From Anabaena sp. FACHB-1237 (GTDB lineage: Bacteria > Cyanobacteriota > Cyanobacteriia > Cyanobacteriales > Nostocaceae), in the NCBI RefSeq assembly GCF_014696225.1, contig NZ_JACJPV010000022.1, positions 1-64,000 on the forward strand: a DNA stretch of 64,000 bases, written 5' to 3'. Both the position numbers and the translations under genes were made by a program. Positions 51,808 through 60,797 of this stretch are shown here, piece after piece (position 1 is the first letter of the stretch; each line of letters starts with the position of its first letter). The notes under the pieces are model-generated. The model did no database searches. It worked only from the letters and a program-made list of their open reading frames with translations, and was not told the DNA's origin.

Positions 51808-52482
51808 CTACTCCACCAAACCATTTTTCATGGCAAACCTCACCAATTCTGCACGATTATTAGTATCAGTTTTCCTTAATAAACTACTCACATATTTTTC
51901 CACAGTTCGCGCACTTAAGTGTAATTGATTACCTATTTCTGCATTAGACAAACCATAGGTTAATAAATCTAAAACTTCCTGTTCTCTAGTAGTTAATAAT
52001 ACAGAATTAACCGCAGTTAGGGAAGTATTTTCGTTTATCATAGTATAATTTTTAGATTCTAAGCTCTTTTGAGCGACAAACATATACTCAGAACGAATTA
52101 TTTGCGATCGCTCTAATAAATTACGAATTGCAGCAGATATTTCTTCCAATTCAAAGGGCTTAGGTAAATATAAATCACAACCCGACTGATAACCCAAAAT
52201 TCTTTCCTGAGTTTCAGTTCTGGCAGTCAAGAGAATTACGGGTAATAATTTAAACATAGATTGCTGACGGACACGGCGTACCAACTCATAACCATTCATT
52301 TTTGGCATCATAATATCTGTCACTATTAGATCAGGATGGTATTTTTCCACCATTAATAAAGCATCTTCACCATTATTAGCCGTAATTACATGATAACCAG
52401 AAAGTTCCAGATAATCGCTGATAGATAAACGAGTACCAAAGTCATCATCCACAACCAAAATAGTTAGATCACCCATAGCCAT
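51808..52482 (-). CDS. NarL/LuxR-type response regulator
   Basis: 224 residues. The receiver domain (5-125) has the acidic pair in VVDDDFG, the phospho-acceptor D in LIVTDIMMPKMNG near 58, T in LLTAR and K in LPKPFE. The C-terminal HTH (about 158-220) reads LTTREQEVLDLLTYGLSNAEIGNQLHLSARTVEKYVSSLLRKT, a LuxR-type domain. It resembles the Ycf29-like regulators of cyanobacteria and red algal plastids, but I do not assign that name. No sensor kinase is adjacent. Confidence 0.9.
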   Translation of the reverse strand: MAMGDLTILVVDDDFGTRLSISDYLELSGYHVITANNGEDALLMVEKYHPDLIVTDIMMPKMNGYELVRRVRQQSMFKLLPVILLTARTETQERILGYQSGCDLYLPKPFELEEISAAIRNLLERSQIIRSEYMFVAQKSLESKNYTMINENTSLTAVNSVLLTTREQEVLDLLTYGLSNAEIGNQLHLSARTVEKYVSSLLRKTDTNNRAELVRFAMKNGLVE

Positions 52483-52576
52483 TAGCAGTGTATAAAGTGC
52501 ATAAAGTCTATAAAGTATATTACCAAAAAATACTTAAAAAATATCATATTGGTTTTAAGCGTAACACAAAATATGG

Positions 52577-52680
52577 TAAGCTGTTGTGCCTTTAACTTGA
52601 ATAATTAATACAAGCAAGATGCTTGTGCTACTGTAACTTCAGGTTTTTTAATTATACAGTGAGTGCTGCACATTAGCTTA
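52577..52680. repeat. MITE family 1, full copy left of tRNA-Arg
   Basis: 104 bases from TAAGCTGTTGTGCC to GCACATTAGCTTA with the internal CAAGCAAGATGCTTG hairpin. Same orientation as the copy at 53147. Confidence 0.88.
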
Positions 52681-52841
52681 CAACATCAGGAATATAAAAC
52701 TTGGAAATTTAGTATAAATTTACTATTGCTTATTTTGCAGAATAAATATATAATAGATCAGATGGGTATTGAGATTAAATATTCCAGTCTCAAACACTAT
52801 GGTCTAAATTATACTCCAAAGACAACTTATTGACTTATTGG

Positions 52842-52915
52842 GGGTACGTAGCTCAGTTGGATAGAGCATCCGCCTTCTAAGCGGACGGTCACAGGTTCGA
52901 GTCCTGTCGTACCCG
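52842..52915 (+). tRNA. tRNA-Arg (anticodon TCT)
   Basis: 74 bases fold as a cloverleaf. The acceptor stem is GGGTACG/CGTACCC, the anticodon stem TCCGC/GCGGA with loop CTTCTAA, and the T arm ACAGG-TTCGAGT-CCTGT. The discriminator is G and CCA is not encoded. It reads AGA codons. Confidence 0.96.
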
Positions 52916-53146
52916 TTAATGTAGCAAAGTAAAAAAATCTAGCTCTGGAATGGATACTCATTCCTAGTGAGGGTTTAGCAGCGCTCACTGGTGTCAACTT
53001 ACGTAAAACCCATAGACGGGAAATGGATGAATTCCCACATTAACAGCAAAAGTCATCTTAAGACATCTCAAGATGACTAAATCACTTGAGTTAGAGGTGG
53101 TTACTTTGGGGGATGAACATCAGGCTGTATATTAGTTATAATATTA
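52916..53146. other. Unassigned sequence downstream of the tRNA
   Basis: Contains a stem GTCATCTTAAGA/TCTCAAGATGAC-like hairpin near 53052-53078 and GGGAAATGGATGAATTCCC, which look like structured ends of a decayed IS200/IS605 element. No coding frame is found. This is a weak call. Confidence 0.3.
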
Positions 53147-53250
53147 TAAGCTGTTGTGCCTTTAACTTGAATAATTAATACAAGCAAGATGCTTGTGCTA
53201 CTGTAACTTCAGGTTTTTTAATTATACAGTGAGTGCTGCACATTAGCTTA
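53147..53250. repeat. MITE family 1, full copy right of tRNA-Arg
   Basis: 104 bases, almost identical to the copy at 52577 and in direct orientation. tRNA-Arg lies between the two. Confidence 0.88.
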
Positions 53251-53306
53251 TTACAATAGATAATAGATGATATATTTGCTAATTTATCCTTAAATATCCC
53301 CAAATT

Positions 53307-54263
53307 ATGCCAACATACACCGGAATTTCCAGCGAAGCCTTTAGACATCCTTTAGATATTCAAGCAGAACAAGCACTACGTAACTTACCAGGCTTTGATT
53401 TAGTCGCTCGTAAATTTGTAGAATTTGTATATGAAAGACCACAACTAATTTATTTACTAGGTAATAGTATCCAAGTAGGACCTAGACAATATTCTACCAT
53501 TTATCAAATATTCCGGGAATGTACCAAAGACTTAGACATTTATCCAGAACCAGCATTATTTGTCAGTCAAAACCCCGAAGTTAATAGTTATGCACTGGGA
53601 AAAGAACATCCTTATATAGTAGTAAATACTGGTTTATTAGACTTACTGAATGAAGCAGAAATTAAAACAGTTTTAGCCCATGAATTAGGACATATTAAAT
53701 GTGGTCATACCATTTTAATTCAAATGGCAATGTGGGCAATGAACGCTGCTTCTGTAATTAGTGAATTAACTTTTGGTGTGGGTAATTTTGTCAGTCAAGC
53801 CTTAATTTATGCCTTTTTTGAATGGCGACGTAAAGCAGAATTATCTGCCGACAGAGCCGCATTATTAGTAATGGATGATTTAAACCCCATCATGTCATCA
53901 ATGATGAAATTAGCAGGAGGCAGTCATAAATACGCACATGAATGTAGTTTACAAGAATTTATTCAACAATCAGAAAATTATCAAGGATTGAATGAAGATG
54001 GACTAAATCAAGTGTATAAGTTTTTGACTTACAATGGCGCACAAGGAATGATATTAAGTCATCCTTTTCCCGTAGAAAGATTACATTATTTGCGAAGTTG
54101 GTCTGTATCACAAGAATATCAAGAAATCAAAAAAGGTAATTATCAACGTTCGGCCGATGGTTCAGTAAATGTTACCCCAGAAACACCAGAAACACAAGCA
54201 GAAAGACTAAAAAAACAAATTGCTGAATTGCAAGAACAAATTAATAAAATGCAGCAAAAATAA
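53307..54263 (+). CDS. M48-family metallopeptidase
   Basis: 318 residues. The zinc motif is H125-E-L-G-H129 in LAHELGHIKCGHT, and the third ligand is E in ELSADRAALL near 195. Hydrophobic segments around 140-170 would place it at the membrane. The C-terminal 35 residues (AERLKKQIAELQEQINKMQQ) form a coiled coil. No signal peptide is visible, unlike the other M48 protein at 10135. A quality-control role is likely by family. It ends just before a composite MITE. Confidence 0.85.
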   Translation: MPTYTGISSEAFRHPLDIQAEQALRNLPGFDLVARKFVEFVYERPQLIYLLGNSIQVGPRQYSTIYQIFRECTKDLDIYPEPALFVSQNPEVNSYALGKEHPYIVVNTGLLDLLNEAEIKTVLAHELGHIKCGHTILIQMAMWAMNAASVISELTFGVGNFVSQALIYAFFEWRRKAELSADRAALLVMDDLNPIMSSMMKLAGGSHKYAHECSLQEFIQQSENYQGLNEDGLNQVYKFLTYNGAQGMILSHPFPVERLHYLRSWSVSQEYQEIKKGNYQRSADGSVNVTPETPETQAERLKKQIAELQEQINKMQQK

Positions 54264-54268
54264 AGAAA

Positions 54269-54436
54269 TACAGCACATTCCATCTACATGAGGTACACTA
54301 TGAACAGGCATGTGCCTTTAAGTTGAATAATTAATACAAGCAAGATGCTTGTGCTACTGTAACTTCAGGTTTGTTAATTATACAGTGAGTGCTGCACATT
54401 AGCTTAGTGTACTTCATAATCACGGAAACTGCTGTA
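54269..54436. repeat. MITE family 2 interrupted by a MITE family 1 copy
   Basis: The outer ends are TACAGCACATTCC and GGAAACTGCTGTA of family 2. The interior 54311-54406 is family 1 (TGTGCCTTTAAGTTG to GCACATTAGCTTA) lacking its first TAAGCTGT bases. The centre of the family 2 element is missing, so replacement or nested insertion with a deletion occurred. Confidence 0.8.
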
Positions 54437-54540
54437 TCATATCTGACGCACCCTACAATACCTAATTTTTTTCAAAATTCAAATATGAGTCCTATATAAT
54501 ACGATGATGATCACTCAATCAAAATTATATGTGAATCAAA

Positions 54541-54837
54541 ATGGTAAATTTTGTGGTGTTCCTGAATATCCTCCTGTCATTAGGGTTATTTTATTTAGCT
54601 AAAAAAATCTGGAATATTAAACAGACTTTGGCTAAAATAGCCGATAGATTCAACAATTATGAACAAGCTACTTATATAGTTCTGCAAACAGCCCCAAACT
54701 ACATTTATCTCAGTCAAGAGAAAATTAAAAATTTACATGAAAATCAACAAAAACTTACCAAGCAAATTCAACAATTAAGACAAATTTTTAATTTAATTGT
54801 GTTAGGTAGAAAAATTTGGCAACGTTCATTATTTTGA
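54541..54837 (+). CDS. Small membrane-anchored coiled-coil protein, unknown
   Basis: 98 residues. An N-terminal helix (about 2-22, FVVFLNILLSLGLFYLAKKIW) is followed by a polar helical region with heptad-like leucines (SQEKIKNLHENQQKLTKQIQQLRQIF) and a short hydrophobic end. There is no recognisable family and only a weak ribosome site. It is followed by an IS-end-like hairpin. Confidence 0.5.
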   Translation: MVNFVVFLNILLSLGLFYLAKKIWNIKQTLAKIADRFNNYEQATYIVLQTAPNYIYLSQEKIKNLHENQQKLTKQIQQLRQIFNLIVLGRKIWQRSLF

Positions 54838-54839
54838 CA

Positions 54840-54870
54840 TACTCACCGACCTAAAAGCGCGGTGATTCTT
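54840..54870. mobile_element. IS200/IS605-like end remnant
   Basis: TCACCGACCTAAAAGCGCGGTGATTCTT forms an imperfect hairpin of the kind found at IS200/IS605 ends. No transposase remains next to it. Confidence 0.4.
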
Positions 54871-54898
54871 GACGCTTCACTGACGGATGCTACTGTGG

Positions 54899-54998
54899 TA
54901 AGCTAATGTGCAGCACTGTATAATTAAAAAACCTGAAGTTACAGTAGCACAAGCATCTTGCTTGTATTCATTATTCAAGTTAAAGCCACAACAGCTTA
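54899..54998. repeat. MITE family 1, slightly shortened copy
   Basis: 100 bases in the orientation opposite to the 53147 copy. It lacks four bases in the GCACTCACTGTATAA part. Confidence 0.85.
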
Positions 54999-55064
54999 GT
55001 CTTATTCTGTCTCTGATTCGGTTTAGAGTCGTGGCAATGCCCTATCCCGACTTTATTTATAATT

Positions 55065-55151
55065 ACAGTATAAATCATGTAAATAACCAAATTGTTGATA
55101 TCTGACGCACCCACTCAACAGATTTTTTACTGTGACACTTGCGTAAGTCCT
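55065..55151. repeat. Repeat family 3, second long copy
   Basis: Nearly identical to 33679-33764, from ACAGTATAAATCATG to CACTTGCGTAAGTCCT. Confidence 0.75.
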
Positions 55152-55256
55152 AAAGGTAAAGGATTATAATTTACCTGTAAGTAGCCAAGGCTATAGGAAC
55201 AGCCGTTAATTAACCCTAGTCCCTGCCATAACATAATGCAATTAGGAGCAAAAAAA

Positions 55257-55595
55257 ATGTCTCAAAAGCGATCGCTGGTATTTATTGGTGGTTTAATGAT
55301 AGGAGCAGCCATTGGTGGTGTAACAGGATTATTGACTGCTCCCCGCACAGGAAAAGAAACTCGCAAAATTGTCCAAAAATCTGCTGATGCTATCCCGGAA
55401 TTAGCTGAGGATATTTCCACCAGCGTGCAAATTCAAACTCATCGCCTTTCTGCCCAAACTGTGAGAAACTGGAATCAGACCATAAATAGATTACGGGATG
55501 CGATCGCTGTTGGTATTTATGTCACACAACAACAACGCCAAACTTTAACCAAGGAAAATAGCATTAATATCAACACCACAGTAGATCATCATTAA
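55257..55595 (+). CDS. YtxH-domain membrane protein
   Basis: 112 residues from the ATG at 55257. An upstream in-frame ATG at 55236 is rejected because AGGAG is placed 8 bases before 55257. The N-terminal helix is FIGGLMIGAAIGGVTGLLTAP, with the typical GKETRK after it, then an amphipathic helical tail. This is the YtxH pattern of small stress or membrane-associated proteins. The DUF948 gene follows at 59 bases, an association seen in other bacteria, so they are likely one operon. Confidence 0.8.
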   Translation: MSQKRSLVFIGGLMIGAAIGGVTGLLTAPRTGKETRKIVQKSADAIPELAEDISTSVQIQTHRLSAQTVRNWNQTINRLRDAIAVGIYVTQQQRQTLTKENSININTTVDHH

Positions 55596-55654
55596 TCTTC
55601 CCTAATCAACCAGCAAATAGACAGTTCCTAAGCAAGTTTGTAAATAGCATAATC

Positions 55655-56050
55655 GTGATTGATCCTCTTTTTTGGCTGGGACTTTCTTTACTTTTAGTTG
55701 CTGCTAGTCTCACAGCCGTTTTAGTAGCAGCTATACCCGCTTTGCAAGAATTAGCTCGCGCTGCTCGCAGTGTGGAAAAATTCTTTGACACTCTCTCCAG
55801 AGAGTTACCACCCACGTTAGAAGCTATTCGCAATACCAGCTTAGAGATATCTGATTTAACTGATGATGTGAATACAGGTGTAAAAAGTGCTAGTCAAGTA
55901 GTCAAACAATTTGATCAAGGACTAGATCATGCTAAAAAGCAAGCGCAAAATATTCAAATAAATACTCGTAGTGTAATGGCAGGAGTTAAAGCAGCGTGGA
56001 AAACTTTTAGGCATCAAAGGCCACAAATAAGGAATAGGTCAAAACCATAA
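55655..56050 (+). CDS. DUF948-domain membrane protein
   Basis: 131 residues with a GTG start. One N-terminal helix (about 5-29) precedes a long helical region with the DUF948 pattern (LARAARSVEKFFDTLSRELPPTLEAIRNTSLEISDLTDDV). The C-terminus is basic. The protein is likely anchored in the cytoplasmic membrane. The YtxH neighbour has a similar single-helix layout. Confidence 0.78.
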   Translation: MIDPLFWLGLSLLLVAASLTAVLVAAIPALQELARAARSVEKFFDTLSRELPPTLEAIRNTSLEISDLTDDVNTGVKSASQVVKQFDQGLDHAKKQAQNIQINTRSVMAGVKAAWKTFRHQRPQIRNRSKP

Positions 56051-56423
56051 GACGTAGAATTTTGTGGAGAAAAAAACTACAGATCATGGACAAGACTATG
56101 TTAATTGAGCGAAATTGTGTTATCAAAGTAGATATAGCTGTTACCAACTAGCTGAGGATATAGTGATGATCCAATTTCCACACAATATGACTTTACAAAC
56201 TTGTTCGCTGGTGTCACTTCCTAATTGCTCACTATACAGTAAACTAAAATTGATGAAACAAAATTTCGCTCAAAACTAAAGGTTAAAAATAAGTGCTAAA
56301 ATTGATTCATTCAACTTACTGGCTATCAACCGTGAAAGTAACTGCTTAAGGTTTGATATTCCTGGGGTAAAACCCAACTTTTGACAGGTTTAACTACGTT
56401 GTATAAAAAGGTAGAAGCTGTAC
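56051..56423. other. Gene-free spacer
   Basis: About 370 bases, AT-rich, upstream of the 103-residue protein. Short inverted words occur (GGGGTAAAACCCC near 56364). No ORF is credible. It could contain a leader RNA, but nothing specific is visible. Confidence 0.35.
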
Positions 56424-56735
56424 ATGCTACACCGCAAGATTTATCAACTGTGTTGCGATGGGCGGGAGGTATGTGTATTTTTACGGGATCAGCAACGCTG
56501 GATAGAGCGGGCCCGTATTATAGATATCGAGGGTGACTTAGTGACTCTACGCTATGAAACAGATGAAGAAGATGAAATTTGCTCTTGGGAGGAAATGGTT
56601 CGCCTCGAAAGCATTGGCGCTGTCACTCAGAAGTTAGCTTCTGTACCCAGGGGAGGTATAGAACCTCTGGTTACTGATGAATGTCCTGAAGCTGAACGTA
56701 TTCATAACCCTTACAGTGATTCTAACCCAGATTAG
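56424..56735 (+). CDS. Small conserved cyanobacterial protein (probably DUF6679)
   Basis: 103 residues, soluble and acidic. It starts MLHRKIYQLCCDGREVCVFL, followed by a beta-rich SH3-like stretch (RARIIDIEGDLVTLRYE) and an acidic DEEDEICSWEE segment. I recall this as a highly conserved cyanobacterial family of unknown function; the family number is from memory. No partner gene is obvious. Confidence 0.65.
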   Translation: MLHRKIYQLCCDGREVCVFLRDQQRWIERARIIDIEGDLVTLRYETDEEDEICSWEEMVRLESIGAVTQKLASVPRGGIEPLVTDECPEAERIHNPYSDSNPD

Positions 56736-56858
56736 TCTTTGCTGTACTCGAACTTAGACAAGTATTAGTAGGGTGCAGAGTAAGGCTTAGGGAGTAGAGA
56801 ATAGGGAGAAAATTCTTTATTCTGACTCCTTGAACTTCTGACTCCCATTCCCTAAGTT

Positions 56859-58529
56859 CTAAATATCAGGAGTTAGTAGGCGTTCAAAAGCTGGACAATA
56901 ACCTTCAAGAGTAACTTTAAAATTATATAAGGGGGCGGCGGTATTTCCACACCGTTGTCCTCTTTGGTGTCTACAAATAGCACAACATTCTATATCAGAT
57001 AACTGTAAACGTTGTTTCCTACGAGCTTCTTCTATACTATTTTGATGCAGTAATTCTCGTTGAGATAGTCCTCTTAATACTAACTCTTCTCCTTGCCAAC
57101 GAGCTTCTATTAAACCAGTATCAGCAAAATCTCGCCAACGAGGATCCGCCATAATCGTTTCTGGTAAAGCTATAGTAATCATAGTTTCTAATTCGGTCAA
57201 TTCCCCTTCATAATTACTCTCTGGAGGTGCTGGTTGTAAAAAAGTTTCTCCTATGGGTAATTCTACTAGTGTGCCAGCGCAGGGCGAATGGATATGATAA
57301 CGATTTTGCAACTCTTCCAAGCTAGTGAGATCCGCTAAATAACTGCGAGAACCATGTAGAAAAACAATGTGCTGCGGACGTAAATTATGTATTAATTGGG
57401 TAGTTCCTGATCCGTCACTATGTTGAGCTAAAAGATAGCTTTCAACTTGATTGAGTATAGTTTGTGTATTATTAATAGCAAGTTCTGTTTTTTCTGGTAG
57501 GAGAATTAACCATTTTTCAGGATTATTTTGATAGTATTTACTTAAATCTGTAGTTATATCTGTGATAATAATTACAGGATATTGTCCCAGATCCGCGAGG
57601 TCTTCAAATTTTAGTCTTTTGACACGGGGTTTTACTCGTTCATCCCAGAAGAGAGGTTGATGTTTAGCGAAATTTTGTACTGATGGGGGAAGATGGGGTA
57701 ATAATGCCAAATAAGCATCACAACCTGCTGCAACTTTACCATCTACCCAAATATCTATGTCTCTACCTGTAAAATGATGATGGGAACGTAATAACATGAG
57801 CAATTCTTGACCTAAACCTAAAGCTGGAGTGGGTAGAATTACTGAATGATGATCTAAGATAGCATGGTGAATACGTTCAGCGAGTTGGTTTTCTTGTTGA
57901 CGACGATGGGGATGACGGGATGTACCATAGCTACCTTCAATTAAAAGTACATCTAAGTCTATACCTCGTAATTCATCAAGACGCAAACCTTCTACTAAGC
58001 GAGAGTTGGAGAGGAAAAAATCTCCGGTATATAGTACTTTATAACTGCGGTGTTCGTTAATGTAAGTCAGTAGAATAGCTACAGCACCAGGTAAATGACC
58101 TGCGGGAAATAATTCTACTATTAAACCATCGCTAATTTCTACAGGCGATCGCAAAGGAAGAGCTTGACATAGGGAGGAAATGATTTCAGCATCTTCTTCT
58201 GGCCAATTTAGTGGTAATAACTTACTTGTGACTTCACTACCGTAAATTGGTAATAGAGGAAAAACCTGATGTAACTTTAGTAACCCATCAGCATGATCGG
58301 AATGAGCATGACTAATGATCACAAAATCTGCGGGTAATTTGCTCCTATCACATTTAGGATATTTTGTCAACTCTGATGTTAAAGGCGTAATATCTCTTAA
58401 TCCACAATCTAATAAAATACGATGTGGACCCATACGTATGAGTAGACAAACTCCTTCATCTTGATGTTGAACACTATAGGGTAAACACTCTAAACTAATA
58501 GTTTCCCCATAATCAAAAGTTGAGGGCAT
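56859..58529 (-). CDS. MBL-fold metallo-hydrolase (beta-CASP/RNase J-like)
   Basis: 556 residues. The metallo-beta-lactamase motif HSHADHADG is near residue 75, with a further H in FPAGHLPGA and D in YTGDFFLS. The middle (about 195-390) looks like a beta-CASP insert (LIEGSYGTSRH) and ends with the FLHGSRS block that supplies a late H. The C-terminus has four cysteines (ECCAICRHQRGQRCGN) that could bind zinc. Nuclease activity on RNA or DNA is likely by family. The C-terminal cysteine cluster is unusual. Confidence 0.8.
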   Translation of the reverse strand: MPSTFDYGETISLECLPYSVQHQDEGVCLLIRMGPHRILLDCGLRDITPLTSELTKYPKCDRSKLPADFVIISHAHSDHADGLLKLHQVFPLLPIYGSEVTSKLLPLNWPEEDAEIISSLCQALPLRSPVEISDGLIVELFPAGHLPGAVAILLTYINEHRSYKVLYTGDFFLSNSRLVEGLRLDELRGIDLDVLLIEGSYGTSRHPHRRQQENQLAERIHHAILDHHSVILPTPALGLGQELLMLLRSHHHFTGRDIDIWVDGKVAAGCDAYLALLPHLPPSVQNFAKHQPLFWDERVKPRVKRLKFEDLADLGQYPVIIITDITTDLSKYYQNNPEKWLILLPEKTELAINNTQTILNQVESYLLAQHSDGSGTTQLIHNLRPQHIVFLHGSRSYLADLTSLEELQNRYHIHSPCAGTLVELPIGETFLQPAPPESNYEGELTELETMITIALPETIMADPRWRDFADTGLIEARWQGEELVLRGLSQRELLHQNSIEEARRKQRLQLSDIECCAICRHQRGQRCGNTAAPLYNFKVTLEGYCPAFERLLTPDI

Positions 58530-58551
58530 TGATATTAACCATTATCTGCGA

Positions 58552-58674
58552 TTAGTGTGCAGAACCGTTGCCATGATAATTATCAGAGTCGTAAAAGCCG
58601 TTTTTCGTGCCGAAGAATAGGCAAGAAATTGTGAATATAACTGTGAATACAACTAAAATTAGTTTTACATCCAT
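58552..58674 (-). CDS. Small single-pass membrane protein, 40 residues
   Basis: The minus strand from the ATG at 58674 gives a hydrophobic N-terminal helix (MDVKLILVVFTVIFTISCLF). A short polar tail FGTKNGFYDSDNYHGNGSAH then ends at TAA. An AAAGGA ribosome site lies 7 bases before the start. Length and layout are those of small thylakoid or electron-transport subunits, but I cannot name a family. Composition and ribosome site argue that it is a real gene, lying 22 bases upstream of the MBL-fold gene on the same strand. Confidence 0.65.
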   Translation of the reverse strand: MDVKLILVVFTVIFTISCLFFGTKNGFYDSDNYHGNGSAH

Positions 58675-59136
58675 AATTTATCCTTTATGATTTATCAGTA
58701 GTCAGCTATCAGCCGTCAGTAGGGTTTCAGCACTGCTTAACCTCTACTAAACCCTTAGAGTATGTTTTAAAAGTATGGGGCGAATATAATTTGCTACTAT
58801 ACAGGCTCAGTGATCCCTTGGGTGGACTAAGGAACAACCAAGGATTTTTAACCTGCGTAGACGCGATTTGTAATCGCCGATTTTTGTGTTAATTTAGACT
58901 TTACAAACATTCTCTTAAATGAAGTCAGCTTTTAGGTGATAGGTAGCTGCTAAGTTATTGACGTTTCTATCTTAATAGAAAGTTTTGGATTTGGTACAGA
59001 ATCAGCAGAAAATCTTTACTATTGTGAATAAGATGTAAGTACGAGTATCACAATGGGGTGAAAAGAAAGTCAAAAGTAATACCTTTAAAATACTTGATTC
59101 TGACTTGGTGACTCCCGACTCCTTACTCCTGACTCC
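58675..59136. other. Gene-free spacer with short repeats
   Basis: About 460 bases with AGTCAGCTATCAGC-type words at each end and no credible ORF. Confidence 0.35.
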
Positions 59137-59700
59137 TTACATAATAATATTTTGTCCTTTTTCCGTAAAGCGTACATTTTTAATTTTCCATTGCGAATTA
59201 CTAGTTAAAGTTTTCCGAACACTATTAAATAATACAAATTGTTCACAATTAGAAAGTGAGGATATTTGTCTTTTTGATTTTGGATCAATGCGTAAATCTA
59301 CTGTAGCAATACCATTATTTATATCTACACGATAACCGGATATAACAAAATCTGCCGTATTCTGTTGTTTAAAAATTTTACCTACTGCATCTTGTATGGG
59401 ATCATCCATAGATACTTCTGTTTTCTGTGGTAATAATTCTTGACATTGATCATCACTAACATAAAGGGTTATACTGGTATTTTTACCGGATAGGGCTTTT
59501 GTATTAGACTCACTGGAAAAGTTTTGTACAGAGGAAGTGGCAGAATTTTGGGGTTGTGTTTTGGGAGTAACTATACTTGTATTGTCTGGTGTTATTTCTG
59601 AATCATTGTTATTACTAGTATTGCTACTATCACAACTGGTAACTGTGGTACACAATGCTAGTAAAAGTAGGGGTAAAAGACGGTTTTTGGGACTATACAT
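59137..59700 (-). CDS. GerMN-domain lipoprotein
   Basis: 187 residues from the ATG at 59700; an upstream ATG at 59736 would put 12 extra residues before the signal peptide. A lipoprotein signal ends at TVTSC near residue 23, followed by a low-complexity S/T/N linker (about 25-75). A GerMN domain covers about 80-185 (ITLYVSDDQCQELLPQ, DFVISGYRVDINNGIATVDLR, SVRKTLTS). GerMN proteins are cell-envelope proteins also found outside spore formers. Likely anchored to a periplasmic membrane face. Confidence 0.78.
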   Translation of the reverse strand: MYSPKNRLLPLLLLALCTTVTSCDSSNTSNNNDSEITPDNTSIVTPKTQPQNSATSSVQNFSSESNTKALSGKNTSITLYVSDDQCQELLPQKTEVSMDDPIQDAVGKIFKQQNTADFVISGYRVDINNGIATVDLRIDPKSKRQISSLSNCEQFVLFNSVRKTLTSNSQWKIKNVRFTEKGQNIIM

Positions 59701-59800
59701 AATAACTAATAGGCAACTGATGTATCTCATATTCATTGTCTATTTTGATACTGATAATTAATTATCAGTATATCCATAGACAATAATTATTGACAATTGA

Positions 59801-59904
59801 TAAGCTGTTGTGCTTTTAACTTGAATAATTAATACAAGCAAGATGCTTGTGCTACTGTAACTTTAGGTTTTTTAATTATACAGTGAGTGCTGCACATTAG
59901 CTTA
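59801..59904. repeat. MITE family 1, full copy
   Basis: 104 bases between the GerMN and CRR6 genes, with TAAGCTGTTGTGC and GCACATTAGCTTA ends. Confidence 0.88.
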
Positions 59905-59927
59905 AATATACTATCAATTATCAATTA

Positions 59928-60404
59928 TCAATTATCAATCATTTGAAAAAAGCCATCTTCTAATTCATAACCTAAAATTTGGGCAAAAGATTTAAGACGG
60001 TTTTGAGTAGGAATATCTTGACTTTTCAACCATTGGTGTAAGATAAATATTTTGTGCATTAAAAATATTTCTAATGCTTCAGGATTATATTGAATCCCTT
60101 CTTTAGAACTAAATTGATGAGGTACTAACATAGCTGTATATCTGCCTAATTCTCCTGATTTCCAATCAAGTAAAAATGGCAACCAAGGATATTTAGCATC
60201 TAATCTCACAAACCATAGTCTAATTTCGGGAATTTCTGATAATTCTCGCGGATCATTTTCTTCCCTATGATATTGAATGTCCAGACGCAATTTTTGTTCA
60301 GAAGATAAAATTCCTTGTTGTAGTAATGAATCTATCATCAAAGATGCTGATGATAGGTCTAAACGGTTAATTAGATCGTTATTCAGGTGAATTATGGTTG
60401 TCAT
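59928..60404 (-). CDS. CRR6-family NDH-1 assembly factor
   Basis: 158 residues, soluble. The block EIPEIRLWFVRLDAKYPWLPFLLDWKSGELGRYTAMLVPHQ is characteristic of CRR6 (chlororespiratory reduction 6). That protein is required for maturation of the NdhI subunit of the photosynthetic NDH-1 complex. The rest (YNPEALEIFLMHKIFILHQWL) matches the usual C-terminal part. Single gene with repeats on both sides. Confidence 0.85.
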   Translation of the reverse strand: MTTIIHLNNDLINRLDLSSASLMIDSLLQQGILSSEQKLRLDIQYHREENDPRELSEIPEIRLWFVRLDAKYPWLPFLLDWKSGELGRYTAMLVPHQFSSKEGIQYNPEALEIFLMHKIFILHQWLKSQDIPTQNRLKSFAQILGYELEDGFFQMIDN

Positions 60405-60591
60405 TTATTTGTTGATTAATTAGTTTTTAATTAGGAGTCAGCAGTTAGCTATCAGCTATTAGCAGTTTAATTATTTTTTCAATTCTTTTATGAATTAGAG
60501 TATGGGTTTAACAATGCTAAACCGCTACTGACTCCTGACTATTTTAAAACATTTGTGCATCTTGATCATCATTCAGATATATTTTGGTGGA

Positions 60592-60668
60592 TAAGCTGTT
60601 GTGCTTTTAATTTGAATAATAGATGCCAGCAAGATGCTTGCACTACAGTGAGTGCTGCACATCAGCTT
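60592..60668. repeat. MITE family 1, internally deleted copy
   Basis: 77 bases. Both ends are intact (TAAGCTGTTGTGC and GCACATCAGCTTA) and the hairpin is kept, but about 27 bases after it are missing. Confidence 0.82.
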
Positions 60669-60677
60669 AATATTGCC

Positions 60678-60737
60678 AGGACTTACGCAATTGGCACCCT
60701 ACAACAGATTTTTTAGTGCGACACTTGCATAAGTCTT
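60678..60737. repeat. Repeat family 3, short two-ended element
   Basis: 60 bases bounded by AGGACTTACGCAA and TTGCATAAGTCTT, which pair as inverted repeats. It shares GCACCC and ACAGATTTTTTAGTG with the longer copies. Confidence 0.75.
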
Positions 60738-60797
60738 AGTGGTATGTAAATCTCTGTTTCTGCATCAGAACTAATATTAATGTTGTGATTATTAATA

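Noticed and set aside
54908..55105. 65-codon frame starting in a MITE
   Set aside because: The first half is MITE family 1 and the second runs into repeat family 3.
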